Of a stretch of 64,000 bases of DNA, positions 1-13,800 are shown piece after piece. A model generated the notes under the pieces. It was not told where the DNA came from, searched no databases, and worked only from the letters and a program-made list of their open reading frames with translations. The translations under genes and the position numbers were made by a program. The first letter of the stretch is position 1. Every line of letters begins with the position of its first letter. Source of the stretch: Coriaria nepalensis (lineage: Eukaryota; Streptophyta; Magnoliopsida; Cucurbitales; Coriariaceae); the NCBI GenBank assembly GCA_027186245.1, contig CP114489.1, positions 7,633,501 to 7,697,500 on the forward strand. Reading direction: 5' to 3'.

Positions 1-66
1 AAGGACGCTGCATACACTGCCTAGGATGAAGAAAACCACGCAATCATTTCGTGGCTAGTAAACTCT

Positions 67-480
67 ATGATAAAAGAGATTGGGCAGACCTATATGTACC
101 TTCCTACAGCAAAGGAAGTGTGGGATGCAATATGTACAACATACTTTGACTTGGATAATTCTGCTCAGATTTATGAGATTAAGAACAAGATCCAAATGAT
201 GAAGCAACGAGAGATGGATGTTACAAGGTACTACAATAAGCTACTAAGTTTATGGCAACAGTTGGATCCGTTCTATGACCTGAGTTGGGCATGTACAACT
301 GATAGTGTTCAATACAAAAGTCCTGTAAAAAAAGATCCGAGTTTTTGGATTCTCGGCTAGCCTCAATGGTGATTTGGATGAAGTTAGAGGTCGGATATTT
401 GGAAAAGAACCTCTACCTACTACAAAGGAAGCATTCTCCGAAGTTAGAAAAGAAGAGAACCACAAGGGGTGATGATGGGA
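67..480 (+). pseudogene. copia gag fragment
   Basis: This encodes the central part of a copia capsid protein that packages element RNA. Residues such as EVWDAICTTYF and YYNKLLSLWQQLDPF are the classic copia gag signature. The frame stops near 358 and resumes out of frame as GDLDEVRGRI-like and SEVRKEE-like segments before another stop. The zinc knuckle and protease expected downstream are absent, so DNA between about 480 and 590 marks an internal deletion. Confidence 0.85.
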
Positions 481-589
481 ACGAAACCCTCCAATGAAAA
501 TTGTGAAGTCTCTGCTCTCAACACAGCAGTACCTGTGGCACCTACAAAACTGTTGTTGGGTGTTTCTATTAAAATAAAAAGCAGAAGTT

Positions 590-1130
590 GCAAGAGTGTT
601 TAAGGAATTTTACTCAATGATTGAAAACCAACTCCAAACCCGAATTCAAATTCTTAGGACTGATAGTGAGAAAGAGTACTTCAATTCTATTCTTAGTACC
701 TTCCTAGTGGAAAGAGGGATAATTAACCAATATACTTGCCCTAATACTCTGCATGGGATATCTGAGATAAAGAATAGACATTTATTGGTGGTGACTAGAG
801 CACTTATGTTTGCTATGAGCGTTCTTAAATATCTATGGAGAGAGGCTATCTTTACTGCTACATATCTTATAAACCGAATGTCAACCAGGGTATTAGATTA
901 CCAAACTCCGATAAACAAACTATCAAATCTTTCCTCACATCAGAATCTTTAGCTCTTTATCACCTAAGATCTTTGGGGGTGTACAATGTCTATATCCATA
1001 AACACAAACGTTCTAAATTTGATCCTAGAGCAAGTGTGTCTTTGTTGGCTATTCTCCAAACCAAAAGGGTATAAGTGTTATAATCCTACCTCACAAAAAT
1101 TCTTTGTAAGCTCGGATGTGACATTTTGAG
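590..1130 (+). pseudogene. copia integrase core fragment
   Basis: This is the second half of an rve integrase core and the region after it. The translation from 596 holds FKEFYSMIENQ, RTDSEKEYF and LWREAIFTATYLINRMSTRV, which match the end of copia integrase. The reading then shifts frame (about 950) into a segment related to the HKHKRSKFDPRA block that follows integrase. The catalytic first Asp is not present in the retained part. Confidence 0.85.
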
Positions 1131-1609
1131 GATACATCATGCTTCACCAAAAATACTTTTTAAGGGGGCAGTAACTCTAGGGAAGAAGATCATTTTTGGG
1201 AAACACAAGTGCATTTCCTTAACCTTTACCTAATGTACCTCTAAATCAATCACCAAATCCAACCTTATCTATAGAACCAAACATTAGAGATTTTGTTTTA
1301 GAGGGAGAACCATTACAAAAATTGCAGGATTATCCACTTATGTACTCTCAAAAGAAACAAAACCAAAGCAAGGAACATCAACCTCATACATACGAAGATC
1401 CTTCTTAGAATGAAGACAACCTGGATAAAACAGGTATACCAATTTCTAATCCTTCTCAAATTTCTGATCATGATGTACCTATTGCTCTTAGAAACAAACT
1501 TGTGCCTGCATCCTATTGCAAAATATGTGTCCTATCATAGATTATCGCCAAGTTACAAAGCCTTTACCACCAGCCTATCAAATGTTTCAATTCCTAGAAA
1601 CATGTAGGA

Positions 1610-3096
1610 AGCAATGAGTCAACCTGAGTGGAAGGTTGTTGCTCTAGAGGAAATGGGGGCATTGGAAAAGAACAAAACATGGGAAGTTGTTAATCTAACT
1701 AGTGGATACAAAGCTAATGGGGAAATTGAAAGGTAAAAGACAAGATTAATAGCAAAAGGTTTCACACAAACCTATGGGATTGATTACCAAGAACCTTTTG
1801 CTCTAAATTCCATTAGAATCTTATTGTCTCTTGCTGCCAATCTTGAGTGGCCTCTACAACAGTTAGATGTAAAGAATGCATTCCTAAATGGAGAAATTGA
1901 AGAAGTATTTATGTAGTCACCACCTGGTTTAGAAGGAAACAATTGGGGTGGAGAACATTTGTAAGCTCAGAAAAGCACTCTATGGGTTGACGCAATCACC
2001 CAGAACTTGGTTTGATCGTCCTACCAAGGATGTGAATTGTTGTGAATATCACCAAAGCCAAGCTTATGACACTCTGTTTGTTAAACATTCTAAGAATGGT
2101 AAAACTGCTATTCTTATTATGTATGTAGATGATATGATCCTAACTAGAAATGATGTGGATTGGAAATGATGTGGAAGAGTTAAGAAATCTAAAACTATTT
2201 CTTGCCAAGGAATTTGAAATAAAGGATCTCGAATCCTTGAAGTATTTTTTGGTAATGGAATTTCCTCGGTCACAAAGGGGAATTTTTGTGTCTCGACTGA
2301 AGTATGTACTGGATTTATTTCAGAAGACTGGTCTTCTTGAGTGCAAACCTGTTAAAACTCCTATGGAAGCCAACTTGAAACTAGAGGCAACTAGGTCAGA
2401 TCAAGTTGTAGACAAAGAATAGTTCTAAAGACTTGTTGAGGGACTTATCTACCTCTCACACACTAGGCCAGATATTGCCTTTGCAATCAATGTTTTAAGT
2501 CAGTTCATGCACTCACCTAGAGATGAGGACTTTGAAGTAGCCTATAGAATTCTCAAGTACTTAAAAGGGAAACCTGGGAGAGGATTACTGTTTGGAAATC
2601 ATGGTCATCTCAAAATTGAAGCATTTATAGATGTTGATTGGTAGGAAGTCTGATGGATAGAAGATCAACATCGCAGTATAGTATCTATGTTGGTGGAAAT
2701 CTAGTAATGGAGAAGTAAGAAATAGACAGTGGTGGCAAGATGCGGTGCGGAAGCTGAGTTTAAGGCTATTGCTCATGGAATTTGTGAGCTGTTATGGCTA
2801 AGAAAACTACTTGAAGATCTAAACTAAAGGTCCCAAGTCCTATGCCTATGACAGTCTACTGTGATAACAAACCAACAGTTTACATTGCTCACAAGCCAGG
2901 GCAGTATGATGGAACCAAACACGTGGAGATTGGTACACACTTTACTAAAGAGAAGTTAGAAGATGGTGTAGTGCATATGCCATATATTCCTACAAAAGAA
3001 CAAGTGGCTGACCTATTCACAAAGGGGCTTCATAAGATTCAGTTTGATAGATTTATCAGCAAGCGGGGTTTACAAGACATCTTTGATCCAGCTTGA
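1610..3096 (+). pseudogene. copia reverse transcriptase and RNase H, broken
   Basis: This reads through RVT_2-type reverse transcriptase and RNase H in at least four pieces. Recognisable blocks are the LEKNKTWEVV start (about 1655), QLDVKNAFLNGEIEEV (about 1860), KLRKALYGLTQSPRTWFD (about 1960), the catalytic YVDDMIL (2121), KYFLVMEF (about 2240) and TRPDIAFAINVLSQFMHSP (about 2460). The RNase H end (2842-3096) has YCDNKPTVYIAHKP, KHVEIGTHF and KEQVADLFTKGL. In-frame stops occur near 1733, 1914, 2422 and 2643. Confidence 0.9.
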
Positions 3097-3105
3097 GGGA
3101 GAGTA

Positions 3106-3278
3106 TGAAAATATTAGAGATTCCTAGATTAGAGGAAGTTATTCCTTATTAGATAATTTGAGATATTATCTCCTAGATTGTAGGGATTGAGATTGTATAC
3201 TATGTTTAGAATAGATTACTTCTCTGTATATATAACCTAGTCTGTAACACTTTTTACTATTAAGAAAATAATTATTCA
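3106..3278 (+). repeat. 3' LTR of the left copia element
   Basis: This 173-bp segment starts TGAAAATATT right after the polypurine tract and ends TTATTCA. It contains a TATATATAA-type box near 3228. The matching 5' LTR is outside the window, so neither target duplication nor age can be read here. Confidence 0.75.
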
Positions 3279-3357
3279 ACCTACGTTTACAAAAAATAAA
3301 TAAATAAAATAAAATAAAATAGAGAAAAAAGGTACCACAAAATAAAAGTAACTACAC
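3279..3357 (-). other. Start of MOR1 intron 31 next to the copia element
   Basis: A short AT-rich stretch with an ATAAA/ATAAAATA-type simple repeat (about 3291-3320) separates the 5' splice site of exon 31 from the copia LTR. No coding sequence is seen. Confidence 0.6.
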
Positions 3358-4850
3358 CTTGAAAAGCCTCATAAGGTTTTAAACGTTCTTGAATTAGAGC
3401 CAAAGCTGGTCCATGTATGTCTTTTAAAACCTTCTCAACCTGAACAGATGATAAGCATGAAACATGTTTAAGGACTATATTACAAATTAACTGTATAATG
3501 CAACATATATAGCATACATACTGCTTCCTGTCCACTGACTCTCAAAATCTCATTTATACATGCTTCAGCTGCTTTTCGCACATCGGAGGATTTATCCTGG
3601 CAAAGATGTGATACACACAGCAATACAACTATGAACTCCAATTATGTGCAAAAAGAAAAATGTCTAAGAATGTACGAAAAGTCTCTTTGTTAACAAAGGT
3701 ATTACAGTCATAGCAGAGCATGCAGGTTTCAGCAGATGTACAGCATCAGAAGAATCACTTAGCACGGAAAGGTGCCTTGACAACCACTCAAAAATATCCT
3801 TACGGCCTTCAGCACCGAGCTTAGCATCCAACAGAGCTGCCGTTATATACGGAACCTAAAACAGCTGTACTGTTATGTTATCATCGATAAGCACCAAGCA
3901 AGAAGAAAAGATAAACTTTTACCATTTTATCAAGATGAACAGAAGCAAGCCAGGAATCTAAAGTAGCCAAAGTGCATTCTCTCATATGTTTCTTGTTGTC
4001 GCCTAGACATTTTAGGACATCTAAAAGAATTCCCTACAGGTAAAAAGATAATGTTGACTTTGAATTAAGAAGGAATAAGGAACTAGTCAATTCTGGAGAA
4101 TGTAGTATGCGTCCACAAACCTTGCTTGATTTTTCAACAGGTTGTCCCATTGCAGAAGCAACATTACCAACAGTTGACAAAGCTAGCATTACTAAATTTT
4201 TGTTGCTGTCATACAAACGTCCTCTCAGACCACCAAGTAAATCCACTGGCAACAAAAGATAAACTCAATATCAATGGATCCACAATCATTAGAGTAACAA
4301 AATGTATATCTTGAGGGACTGTTGTTTGGAAGACGGATATGAAAATAATTGAAGCTTCATTACTACAGAAGAAGAATGGACCCATCATTTTCCTGATGAG
4401 CAAGAAAATGATTGTTTGATTCTCTTTGTCATAGATAGGTGGCAGAAACTATAACTATTTTCCATTCGAAAGATTTCCTTCATATTTTTTGAGCTAATGG
4501 ATACTTACTAGTTCCATTAGGTTGAATGCGTTTATTTGCTTCTTCCAAAATTTTATTGATAGCCTCAATGGACTCCAAGCGTACCTGAAATGCGAATTGA
4601 CAAGATAAAATAATGACCTAATGAAAGAAAATATATATTTAAACCACCAAAGAAATACCCATAGGCAACAAATTTTCCATTACACAATTCAGAGTCAGAC
4701 CTTCCAGTCAGGACTCTCCAAGCCCTTTAGTAAAGTGGGGGTGATCTTTCCACTAATATCTTCACGTGGCAGGGCATCTATACCACCAGAGGACAAAGAT
4801 GATATTGATTCTTCTGCCTTAACAATTCTTTTGGGAACGACAGAAGCACC
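3358..4850 (-). other. MOR1: TOG4 domain region of MOR1-like gene (exons 25-31)
   Basis: Residues about 822-1077. Exon 25 gives a linker and PREDISGKITPTLLKGLESP, ending DWK; exon 26 continues VRLESIEAINKILEEANKRI. The core follows: LLGGLRGRLYDSNKNLVMLA, LKCLGDNKKHMRECTLATLD, LGAEGRKDIFEWLSRHLSVL, DKSSDVRKAAEACINEILRV and KDIHGPALALIQERLKPYEA. Exon 31 ends with a normal GT donor at 3357-3356. The next exon would lie left of the copia element at 1-3278, outside the window. Confidence 0.9.
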
Positions 4851-7800
4851 CTGAAGAAAAATATATGAGAATAAACAAAAATAACAAACGACTCTGAAGA
4901 GTATTTTTTGACAACTTGGTTTACCTCAAAAGGATTTCTGTCATATTCAGTATCCAATGCACTAAGAAGTGCAGGTTTAACATCCGAAAGAAACCCTTTG
5001 ATATCTGGAGAGGAAAAAAAACAAACAAACAAATAAACAATACAAATAGAAATAAAAATAAAAATAAAACAAAAATTGATATGAAAAAAGAGCCTAAAGA
5101 GGTTAATGGTGATAGAGACATCCATATATATATATGACTAGTCACCTCGCCCAACAAATTTATGCAAAGCACCCAAAAGCTTAATAGTAGCATTCCTTGT
5201 AGCAGCAGCACTAGATTGAAGTCCGGTCTCTTTACAGAATTCAATTAAATCCTGTAGAGCAGATTGATTCCCTTAATTACAATAACGATAACAAAAGTTT
5301 GTAACAAGTTAGAATAAATTTGCTTGAGCACCTTAAATTTCAGATGTGAGACACCAAAGTCCTCAACAGCAGAAACCATCCATAATATTCCCTCACTGAG
5401 AACCTTTGGATTCTTGTGGTCTCTCATGATTTTATAAAGCTACATCACAAATTCAGAGGGATAATTTAATAAAGCGAAGCCATTTTAGCCCTCTTCAGTA
5501 GATATTCTACAGCCATACTAAATATAATAAAGAATAGTAGAAATTCAATCTGGAAAAATGACAGCAAAGCAGAATTAACACTCATGTACACACAGTACAT
5601 TAACAACAGTATAGGATCATTTTTTTCTCCCCCCTTCAGGGAGAGAGAGGAGGGGGGAATCAATTCCAATGTAGGTAGTATGACACTTCAGATACTCCCA
5701 ATTAACTTACTCTTTCAAAAACAAATCCCGGTCCAACAGCTTCTGAAATGGTAGTAAGACACTTCATAGAATTTGCTCGGGTTTTGATATCCGCTACTCG
5801 TTCGCTTAAGCCTACCATTTGAGACAATGAAAACTAGCTAAATCAGAAGAAGACTTATAAGGTACTTGCCTAGCTAATGGGTAAGTACATCAATCCATAA
5901 CAAGGTTTCAAACATCAACAATTTGGCCTGGAAACGTGTAGCTAAATCAATTAGAGAAAAAAGTACTCACCTAACAGGCAAAGCACCACACACTTTTTTG
6001 GAAATTTCTTCACAGTAGAAGCTATGTAAGTAATAACTTCAACAACTTGTTGTTGCACCTGCATTAAATCCCACATACTTATTGAACTGAAACCAAAAGG
6101 AAAGGACAAAAGTAATATTTGACAAAAAAGATATTAAGAAAAATTTGAAACATGAAGCGAACAATTAATTACTTGAACATTCTTTTCACTCCAACCAGGA
6201 ACAGCACAGAGCAAACGAACTAGTATTTCAACCGATTTTTCAAGGTCCTCTAAACCTTCCACTTGTTGTTTCAAAGAGGACATCGCTGGAAAAGAAAAAG
6301 ATGTATCAGAAAATTTTATCCGTAGATGCAGTTATAGAGTTGATTTGCCAAATCTAACAACTAAAACACTGGGTTGAGGAGTACCAACAATAGCGAAACC
6401 AAAAAGGCTATGTAATATAAACAAACTGATAGCTGAGACCAAATTCTAAACTTTACATATTGTCTGCAAGGTTATGAATAAAATGCAAAAATATTTCCAA
6501 AAGCTGATCATTTTGTTATTATGTTGTTAGTTATTTCACAGATTTATTTATTTATTTATTTTGGTGGGGGTGGACAGAACTGACGGTTAACCAGAAACAA
6601 AAAGTAGAAAATATAGAAATTATCAAATTTAAGGCCAAATACATTAGCAAGTACTAACTCTAATCTAGTGTTAAAGTAGTTATTTATGCCAAGGTTTTTG
6701 GCTCTGTGGCGATTGAAATGTATATCTGCTTTAATTGAATTTCAGTCTAGTTGGAAATTCAATTCCTTCAAACTATAGGTAGTAACTATATTATCATACA
6801 TGTCAATGGAAACAAAAAATTGACAATAATAATAAATATGGACACCATTAGTCATCTAAAAGATAAAAATAATCAAAATCCATATGAGAAATCATACGCA
6901 TTTAAGACATTAACTATGAGAGTTCCAACCCCTATCCAAAGGTGAAATGTTCAACAAATTCTACCAAGAAAGAATCTTATGATAAAAGGTCTCAATGAAG
7001 TATTGTAAATACGTGGAACAATTAATTATCACCCTGCTTGGTGCCAAATACATAATGAATTTAAATGCTCTTTTTAAATTCAATTTGCTGTTGGAATATT
7101 CGCATTCTAAAAATTCTATTTTCTTGGAAAATACCTGAGGTGAACTCACTCTCAGTTACAACTACACGTATAACCTTATTTAATTTAATAAAAAAATGTC
7201 ACATTACCATATCTACAAGAATTATGATAAAAAACATAACCAAAAAAAAAATCACAAAACTATCAAATGGGCTATTCGAGCAATCTTGGATCATAAGGCT
7301 ACAGATTATATTCATATAAAATGCTCAAGTTCTTTAGAAATGTCATATACCAACATCCAGTATATTGTAACCATAGAACACTACTGCCTGATGAAAACAG
7401 TTAGTTTTTTGAGGGCCGGCCAATAGAAAAAACCCAATAGCTGTGACTTCATAACAGAATCCAAATTAAGTTTTTAAAGAGAAACAGAAGCAAGCTCTAG
7501 ATTCTGTCAACAATCTGCCTACTTTCACACATCATGACATAAAAGAAAATTCATTAGCATCCTGTACAATCAGCAATAGGGCTCGCATTTCAGCAAACAT
7601 GGAAAAAATTAAATGGAGGTGATTACCAACCTTCAAGCCGCTCTTTCCATAAAGTGCTTTTGAGCTGAGTTACAGTTTCTTCCTGTACAAGAGAACCTAA
7701 TCTGCTTATGATCTCTTCAAGACTCATTTCAACTGGCTGCATATATAAAGATAAAAAGTGGTAGGCTTGCAATCCAGATAGTAACTGACATGAAAACTAT

Positions 7801-10800
7801 TATCAGCAGATGACTCTAGAAAAGTATATATTTAGTCTACCTCGACATCTTCTACAATTTCTATTGATTTTGAAGATTTTGGCTGTCCAACACTCTCTCC
7901 TTTATTGTTCACACCCACCTTAACTTGGTTCCCTTTCTTATTAGCAGGCTGATAGGCCAAAGAGAAATTAGCAAAAATCATAATGAGGTGATAGTATGAG
8001 TAAATTTATCATCTTTTGTAAAAAAACGAGACAACTCACAGCCAACTGTACAGGCCTTTTCCCACCAAGCATGCTTGCTGCTGACTTTTTAACAAAAGTA
8101 TCATCAGAAGTCTGCACTTAAGATGCTTATGTCTTAAATTCATCACTATATATTTATCTGAAAGATAATATGCCATTCAGTCACAAAGAAGCATACATTT
8201 TAAACGAATAACTACATATTTCTAGAAAGATAAACTTGAAGGCTTAAAGAATATGATTAACAAGATGAAGAAATATAAAAATATTGAGACATCTAGGATT
8301 AAAAGTAGAATATAAACATGCCAATTGATATGAAAAGGAAGAAAGAGAGAAAAATCAAGCATTGTTGGAAGTGAAGATGAAGAGATAACAGCAAGAGTAA
8401 ATACTCAGTATCACTTCTCATATTACGAGTTTATACCTATTAATATAGATCATAAGACAATTCAAGGTAATACATCAAACAATTTCCAAAAACCAAAGAA
8501 CTCACATACAGTAAGATCAAAAATGAATTCTTAACATGTTCTTTTATGAGTATATTAAATATGGCCTTTTCTTCTACTATCCACTTATATCACTTAATGG
8601 CATATTTGAATAAGAATTGGAATCGAGCCATTTTTTTCTACAACTAAGGAAAGAAAGATCGAATGGAGGGGAGGGTGAGAGAGTGATAGAGAATTAGTAT
8701 CCAACTTCACGACAAGCAGAATGAGTAGGCAAAAGAGGGTTCAATGCAAAGGAGGAAGATGGTACTGAAGTTACATGAAGGGACAAGGAAGAAAAGATTG
8801 ATAGCTGAAGCTAGACCTCACACATTGGAGAAAGTGAGAGATGCTTAATAAAGTATAGATTCAAATATAAAGCCCTACACTAGATCTCAAACTCTACCAA
8901 AGTATACCAACTTAAGCCAATTTACTCCAGGCTCACATATGCTAACAGCAAAGAGATGAGTGGGAAAGTACAAGACTAGGAAGAATACTGCTTAAGCACA
9001 TTTTTCATTTCAATGAGTAGCTTTTAGTTTATTATTGCTTCGGTCAGAAAGTTCTTGCTTGGTTGACTGGAAATTATTAATGAAATACTATTACAGCAAA
9101 ATCTAAGAAGTGTAAAGCCCCAAGAATTTAGCAATAGGAATGAAAAATCTGCTGTAACAACCACGTCATATTTTTTTTACTTTTCCCATTTCTTTCTTCT
9201 CTTCTGTCCAAGAACAATCATACTTCAAGGCACCAAGATATGAGATAAGCATTTAAGTCTTAAAGCAAGATAAACCTACCTCTGTGGGTATCACTCTCAT
9301 GCCAGAAGTTTGGGTTGTAACTGAAATATCATAAGATGTAAGAAAAGATAAGACCAAGGGGGGGGAAGTTACAGAACATCAAAGAAACAAGACAACTTCT
9401 ATCATCAAATTTAGTATGGTGTAATATAATTACAGCCATGCTCAGTACCTGAGCTAGATGTAGCAGGAACAGCACCTTCAGAGCCTGAAATCATTTCAGC
9501 AAGCTTCTTTCTTCTCACGTCGTCAAGTTTCTCCAAAGACCTTTCAAGAGGTCTCATGCCAACCATCTAAAAGGAATGATATATCAAATCATGGCTTGTG
9601 CTGAAATTAAGATAAATTGAAAATACTACCTTAGCGATAGCTGCCAGAGATGAAAAGGCAGCATCCCGCACTTCAGGAGTTCCATCATTGAGGCTCTAAG
9701 AAAACAAAAATTCAAGTCAAGAGAGCTTGCAATTGCAAAAGCATACAGTTCATATTAATTAATCAGAACAACAATATACAACTCAGAAACTCAGTAGATA
9801 GGGATTAGAGTAACCAACAAACAACTAATCCAACAACTTTTCCCAAGCCAAGTTTCATGTTAGTGATCCAATTTTCATTATCGTGAACTTTCTTTCTTCA
9901 AGTCTTTTCCAGGGTCATACGGAAGAAAAATGATGGACCCAAAAGTTCAACAAATCATTACAAAAGTTGCAACTTGCAGGAAAGAGATGTAAACTGTTGG
10001 ATATGAAAGGATCAGGTGCTTGAGGCAGAAAAATATTGACGTAATGGGCAAGAAGTGGATTTGTCAGTCTGGAAATCCAGGAAGTGATGGACTACCCGAT
10101 CTGGATAACATTCAAGATAATAGTCCTATGCTTCACAGTTACATTAACCCTTCACAGCCATAGAAAGAAAAGGCACATTGTCCAAAAGTGCCTTTGTAAA
10201 GGCAGGCTCTATAATTTTTTTTCTCATTGATAGTAAGAATCTTTTGTCATATATATTACAATGGAAGAGCTCCTTATCCCCTATATAAAACAGCTAAAGC
10301 AAAATCATACAGACTCAAAACATAAATGAATACTTGTGTATTCAACTCAAACTTTTGATTGGTCCAAACAGTTTCTCGGACCTAAGAAGGCATAGCTAAA
10401 TCTGTATTGGCCTTTCTCTAGGAAAGTAAAATTAAGATACACTAACAACTGGATGCCTACAAAATGGCACCAACATATGAACTTGCATCAGAATCCAACC
10501 TTTTTTGGGCTTTCTATTTTTGAGCACATTTCTTCATTAGGTTTCATGTTTCTTGCATCATTTTTCACCTCTCAAGTATTAAAAATATTATGGTAATAAA
10601 GTCCTACTTCTAGATGTGCATCCTCTCATATTCTCCCACATTGAGGTTTTCTTCTCATTCAAAGCTCAGCCTTTACCAAAAACTTTCTCAAGTTTCTTTT
10701 CATTCTTTTGCTTTTGGCATGCTCAGACCAATGTTTTACCCTCACATCTCCCCCAACACTGGTCTACTTTCCATCTTGTCGAGGCTTGTAGGCTATTACT

Positions 10801-13800
10801 TCATCAAGGCTTTCCCATATTTTCCTACGTCATAATTAATTCTATCACATATCCTTAGTTCTGTAGAGAGGTCCACCTTAACAGGGCACCTTTTAAACAT
10901 AGCCAGATCTTCACCCTATATCGCACTAAGGTAGACGGTTATCACACTCCAAGGCTTGAGCAAATTCACCGCCCACAATCGTATCTGACAGTTCGGGCCG
11001 GATGAGGTCAAAGAAAGCAGCCGAAAAAACCCAATCGGTCGGATAATTGACCAGTTGAGCATTACAACATGTCGGTTCCCATATTTAAAAATTAAAAATA
11101 AACAAACAAAGACAAAAAAATTTGAAAACTGAAAAAACTGAAAAAACTGAAAAAATAAAACCTAGGCACGCGACCCCCCCCCCCTTCACCCTCTATGCAT
11201 GCGATGCCACCCCCTACTCCTTTGTGACAATTTGACATTACTCAGTAACCACCAACCTTAATACCATTTATAATTGTGAATTTAGAGGTAAAAGAATTAT
11301 ATTTTCACACTATCAATCTTACATCTTAGGATCCCTTACATAGGAGAGAAACCCTAGTCCAACTCTAGAATAAGTGCCTAAACAGAAACAATTATAATCC
11401 CTAGAAATCAGCTACTAATAAGTAACAAATAAGCAAACAAATCAAATTGATTTGTTTGTTGGAATCTTAAATATATTCAGCACTCCCCCTCAAGCTTGGT
11501 CATAGATATTAATTAAGCCAAGCTTGGACTTTAGATCTTCAAACTTGATTCTTGGTAAGGCCTTAGTTAGGATATTAGCTATCTGAAGACACGTAGGCAT
11601 ATACAGTAGCTTGACTATCCCTTCATCTACCTTTTCTTTTATGAAGTGACGATCGATCTCCACATGCTTAGTTCGATCGTGATGTACTAGATTCTTTTCA
11701 ATACCGATAGCAGATTGATTGTCACAAAACATTTTCATTAGTTCACCCACTGAGAGTTTTAATTCTTTTAAAAGTCTTCTTAATCACATTCCCTCACACA
11801 TTCCATGAGCCATAGCTCGAAATTCTGCCTCTGCACTACTTTGTGAAACTACAGATTGCTTTTTCCTTCACTATGTAACCAAGTTCCCCCATACAAAGGT
11901 GCAATAACCTAAGGTAGATTTTTCGATCTTTGATTGATCTGACCCAATATGCATCACTGTACACTTCAATATCTCTACTAGATGTTTTTCCAAAGAATAA
12001 ACCCTTTATAGGTGTCATCTTTAGGTACCTCAAGATTTTGTAAACAGCCTCCATATGTTCTTCATTTGGACAATTCATAAATTGACTCACCTTACTCACT
12101 GACCAATGTCAGGTCTAGTGTGGGATAAATAGATTAGCTTCCCTACCAAACGTTGGTATATGCCCTTATCAGATAGTGTGTTGTCCTCTTTGAGCCCCAA
12201 TTTTATGTTTGAGTCCATTGGAGTATCTGCTGGTCTGCATCCCAACATTCATGATTCCTTTAGTAGGTCCAACACATACTTTCTTTGAGAGACCAAAATT
12301 CCCTTCTTATATCGAGCTATATCCATTCCTAGGAAGCATTTGAGATTTCTTTAACATTGTTCAGATCCTCCTCATTATCTCCTATTACAATAATATCATC
12401 CACATATACAATAAGAATAGCAACCTTTTCTGTGAGAGAAAATTTGACAAACAGTGTGTGATCCAATTGATACTAAGTATATCCATGTCTTTTGATCACC
12501 TTTGTGAATCTGTCAAACCAAGACCTTGACGATTGCTTGAGTTCGTAAAGTGACCTTTTTAGTTTGCATACCTTGTTGGTTGTATCCGATTTCTCAAACC
12601 CGGAAGGAATGTCCATATAAACTTCCTCCAATAGATCTCCATTTAGAAATCCATTCTTGACATCCAATTGGTAAAGAGGCCAATCTAGATTTGTAGCTAG
12701 TGAAAGTAGGACCCGAACAGTGTTTAGTTTTGTTACAGGAGCAAATGTTTTTTCATAATCAATTCCATAAGACCGAGTAACGCCATTGGCAACCAACCGA
12801 GCTTTGAATCTATCCACATTCCCATCATCTCTGTACTTCACTGTGAATATCCACTTACATCCAAATAGGTGTTTTCCCGATGGTAATTTAGTGACTTCCC
12901 ATTTTTCATTCCTTTCTAGTGCTTGAATTTTTTCACACACAGCAGCTCTCCATTTGGAGATTTGAGTACTTCTTGTATGTTGTTTAGAATCTGAATTCTG
13001 TCTATGTTAGACACCAACACCCTGAAATTGAGTGATAGTCCTTGATATGACACAAAATTGCATATAGAGTGCTTGTACATGACCTAACACCTTTCCTTAA
13101 TGCAATAAGCCAATTAATATCATTATTTTCTAACTTGGTAGGAGAAGAGTCAGAATTAGTGTTACCTTGAACGTCTTCATTTGGCCTTGGATCAGAGTCT
13201 GACTTATGGATCTGCTCATGATGTAATAGGAGTTCTGTTTCCACTTGGCCTCTTTTCCTTCTTGAGTAAGTAACGAGATCAGTGTTCTGTTGAATAGTGT
13301 TTAAGAGTGGAGGAGAGTTTTGAGTAGGATGGGGATTGGGAATAGGATTTTGTACGAAACTGTCTAGGCTGCCTATGTGAATAGCTTTTTCTTCACGAGG
13401 AGGATATGGTGAGGTAGTTTGGTGTCCCTGTTCTATGTCCCAAAGCTGATATTCATGGATAAAGTGGTTCTCCCCCTGAGTATAAAAGAGTTGTTGTTCA
13501 AAGAAGGTTACATCAATTGAGTTGTAGTATTTTTGTGTGCTGGGAGAGTAGCACTTGTACCCTTTCTGATTGGATGAGTATCCCAAGAAAATACATTTGA
13601 TTGCTCTAGGATCAAGTTTGCTTCTAGTCGGATTGTGATCATGGACAAAGGTCGACCAGCCAAATACCTTGAAAGGGAGGGTTTGACATGGTGTATGGAA
13701 TTTAAGGATCCGAGAGGGCATTCTGTTGATGAGGTAGGCTGCAGTGAGAATGGCATCACTCCAATGGCGCTTTGGGACATGGGATGATAACATGAGTGAC

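Larger units (their letters stand above)
1..3278 (+). mobile_element. Ty1/copia retrotransposon, 3' part, degenerate
   Basis: The window opens inside a copia polyprotein read on the + strand. A gag segment of the UBN2/Retrotran_gag type (67-360, with CTTYFDLDNSAQIYEIKNKI) breaks at a stop. It is followed after a deletion by the end of the integrase core (about 590-1080, including the RTDSEKEY-type motif and a degenerate NRHLL segment), then reverse transcriptase (about 1620-2740, catalytic YVDDM near 2121) and copia RNase H (2842-3096, with YCDNKP and a KHVEIGTHF-type block). Several stops and frameshifts break every domain, and protease and most of the first half of integrase are missing, so it cannot be autonomous. 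A polypurine tract (GAGGGAGAG, about 3095) precedes a TG...CA LTR. It lies antisense within an intron of the MOR1-like gene. The 5' end is outside the window. Confidence 0.93.
4925..9320 (-). other. MOR1: Linker and TOG3 domain region of MOR1-like gene (exons 15-24)
   Basis: Residues about 514-821. Exons 15-17 encode a Ser/Thr/Lys-rich linker (SAASMLGGKRPVQLA, NKKGNQVKVGVNNKG). TOG3 starts at PVEMSLEEIISRLGSLV, with a tryptophan motif in STLWKERLEAMSSLKQQVEG. It continues with CAVPGWSEKNVQVQQQVVEV, ADIKTRANSMKCLTTISEAV, MRDHKNPKVLSEGILWMVSA, SSAAATRNATIKLLGALHKF and SALDTEYDRNPFE. All exon junctions keep frame. Confidence 0.9.

Noticed and set aside
4778..5244. Long hydrophobic minus-strand frames suggesting membrane proteins
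   Set aside because: They are MOR1 exons read through into AT-rich introns; the hydrophobic parts come from T-rich intron sequence.
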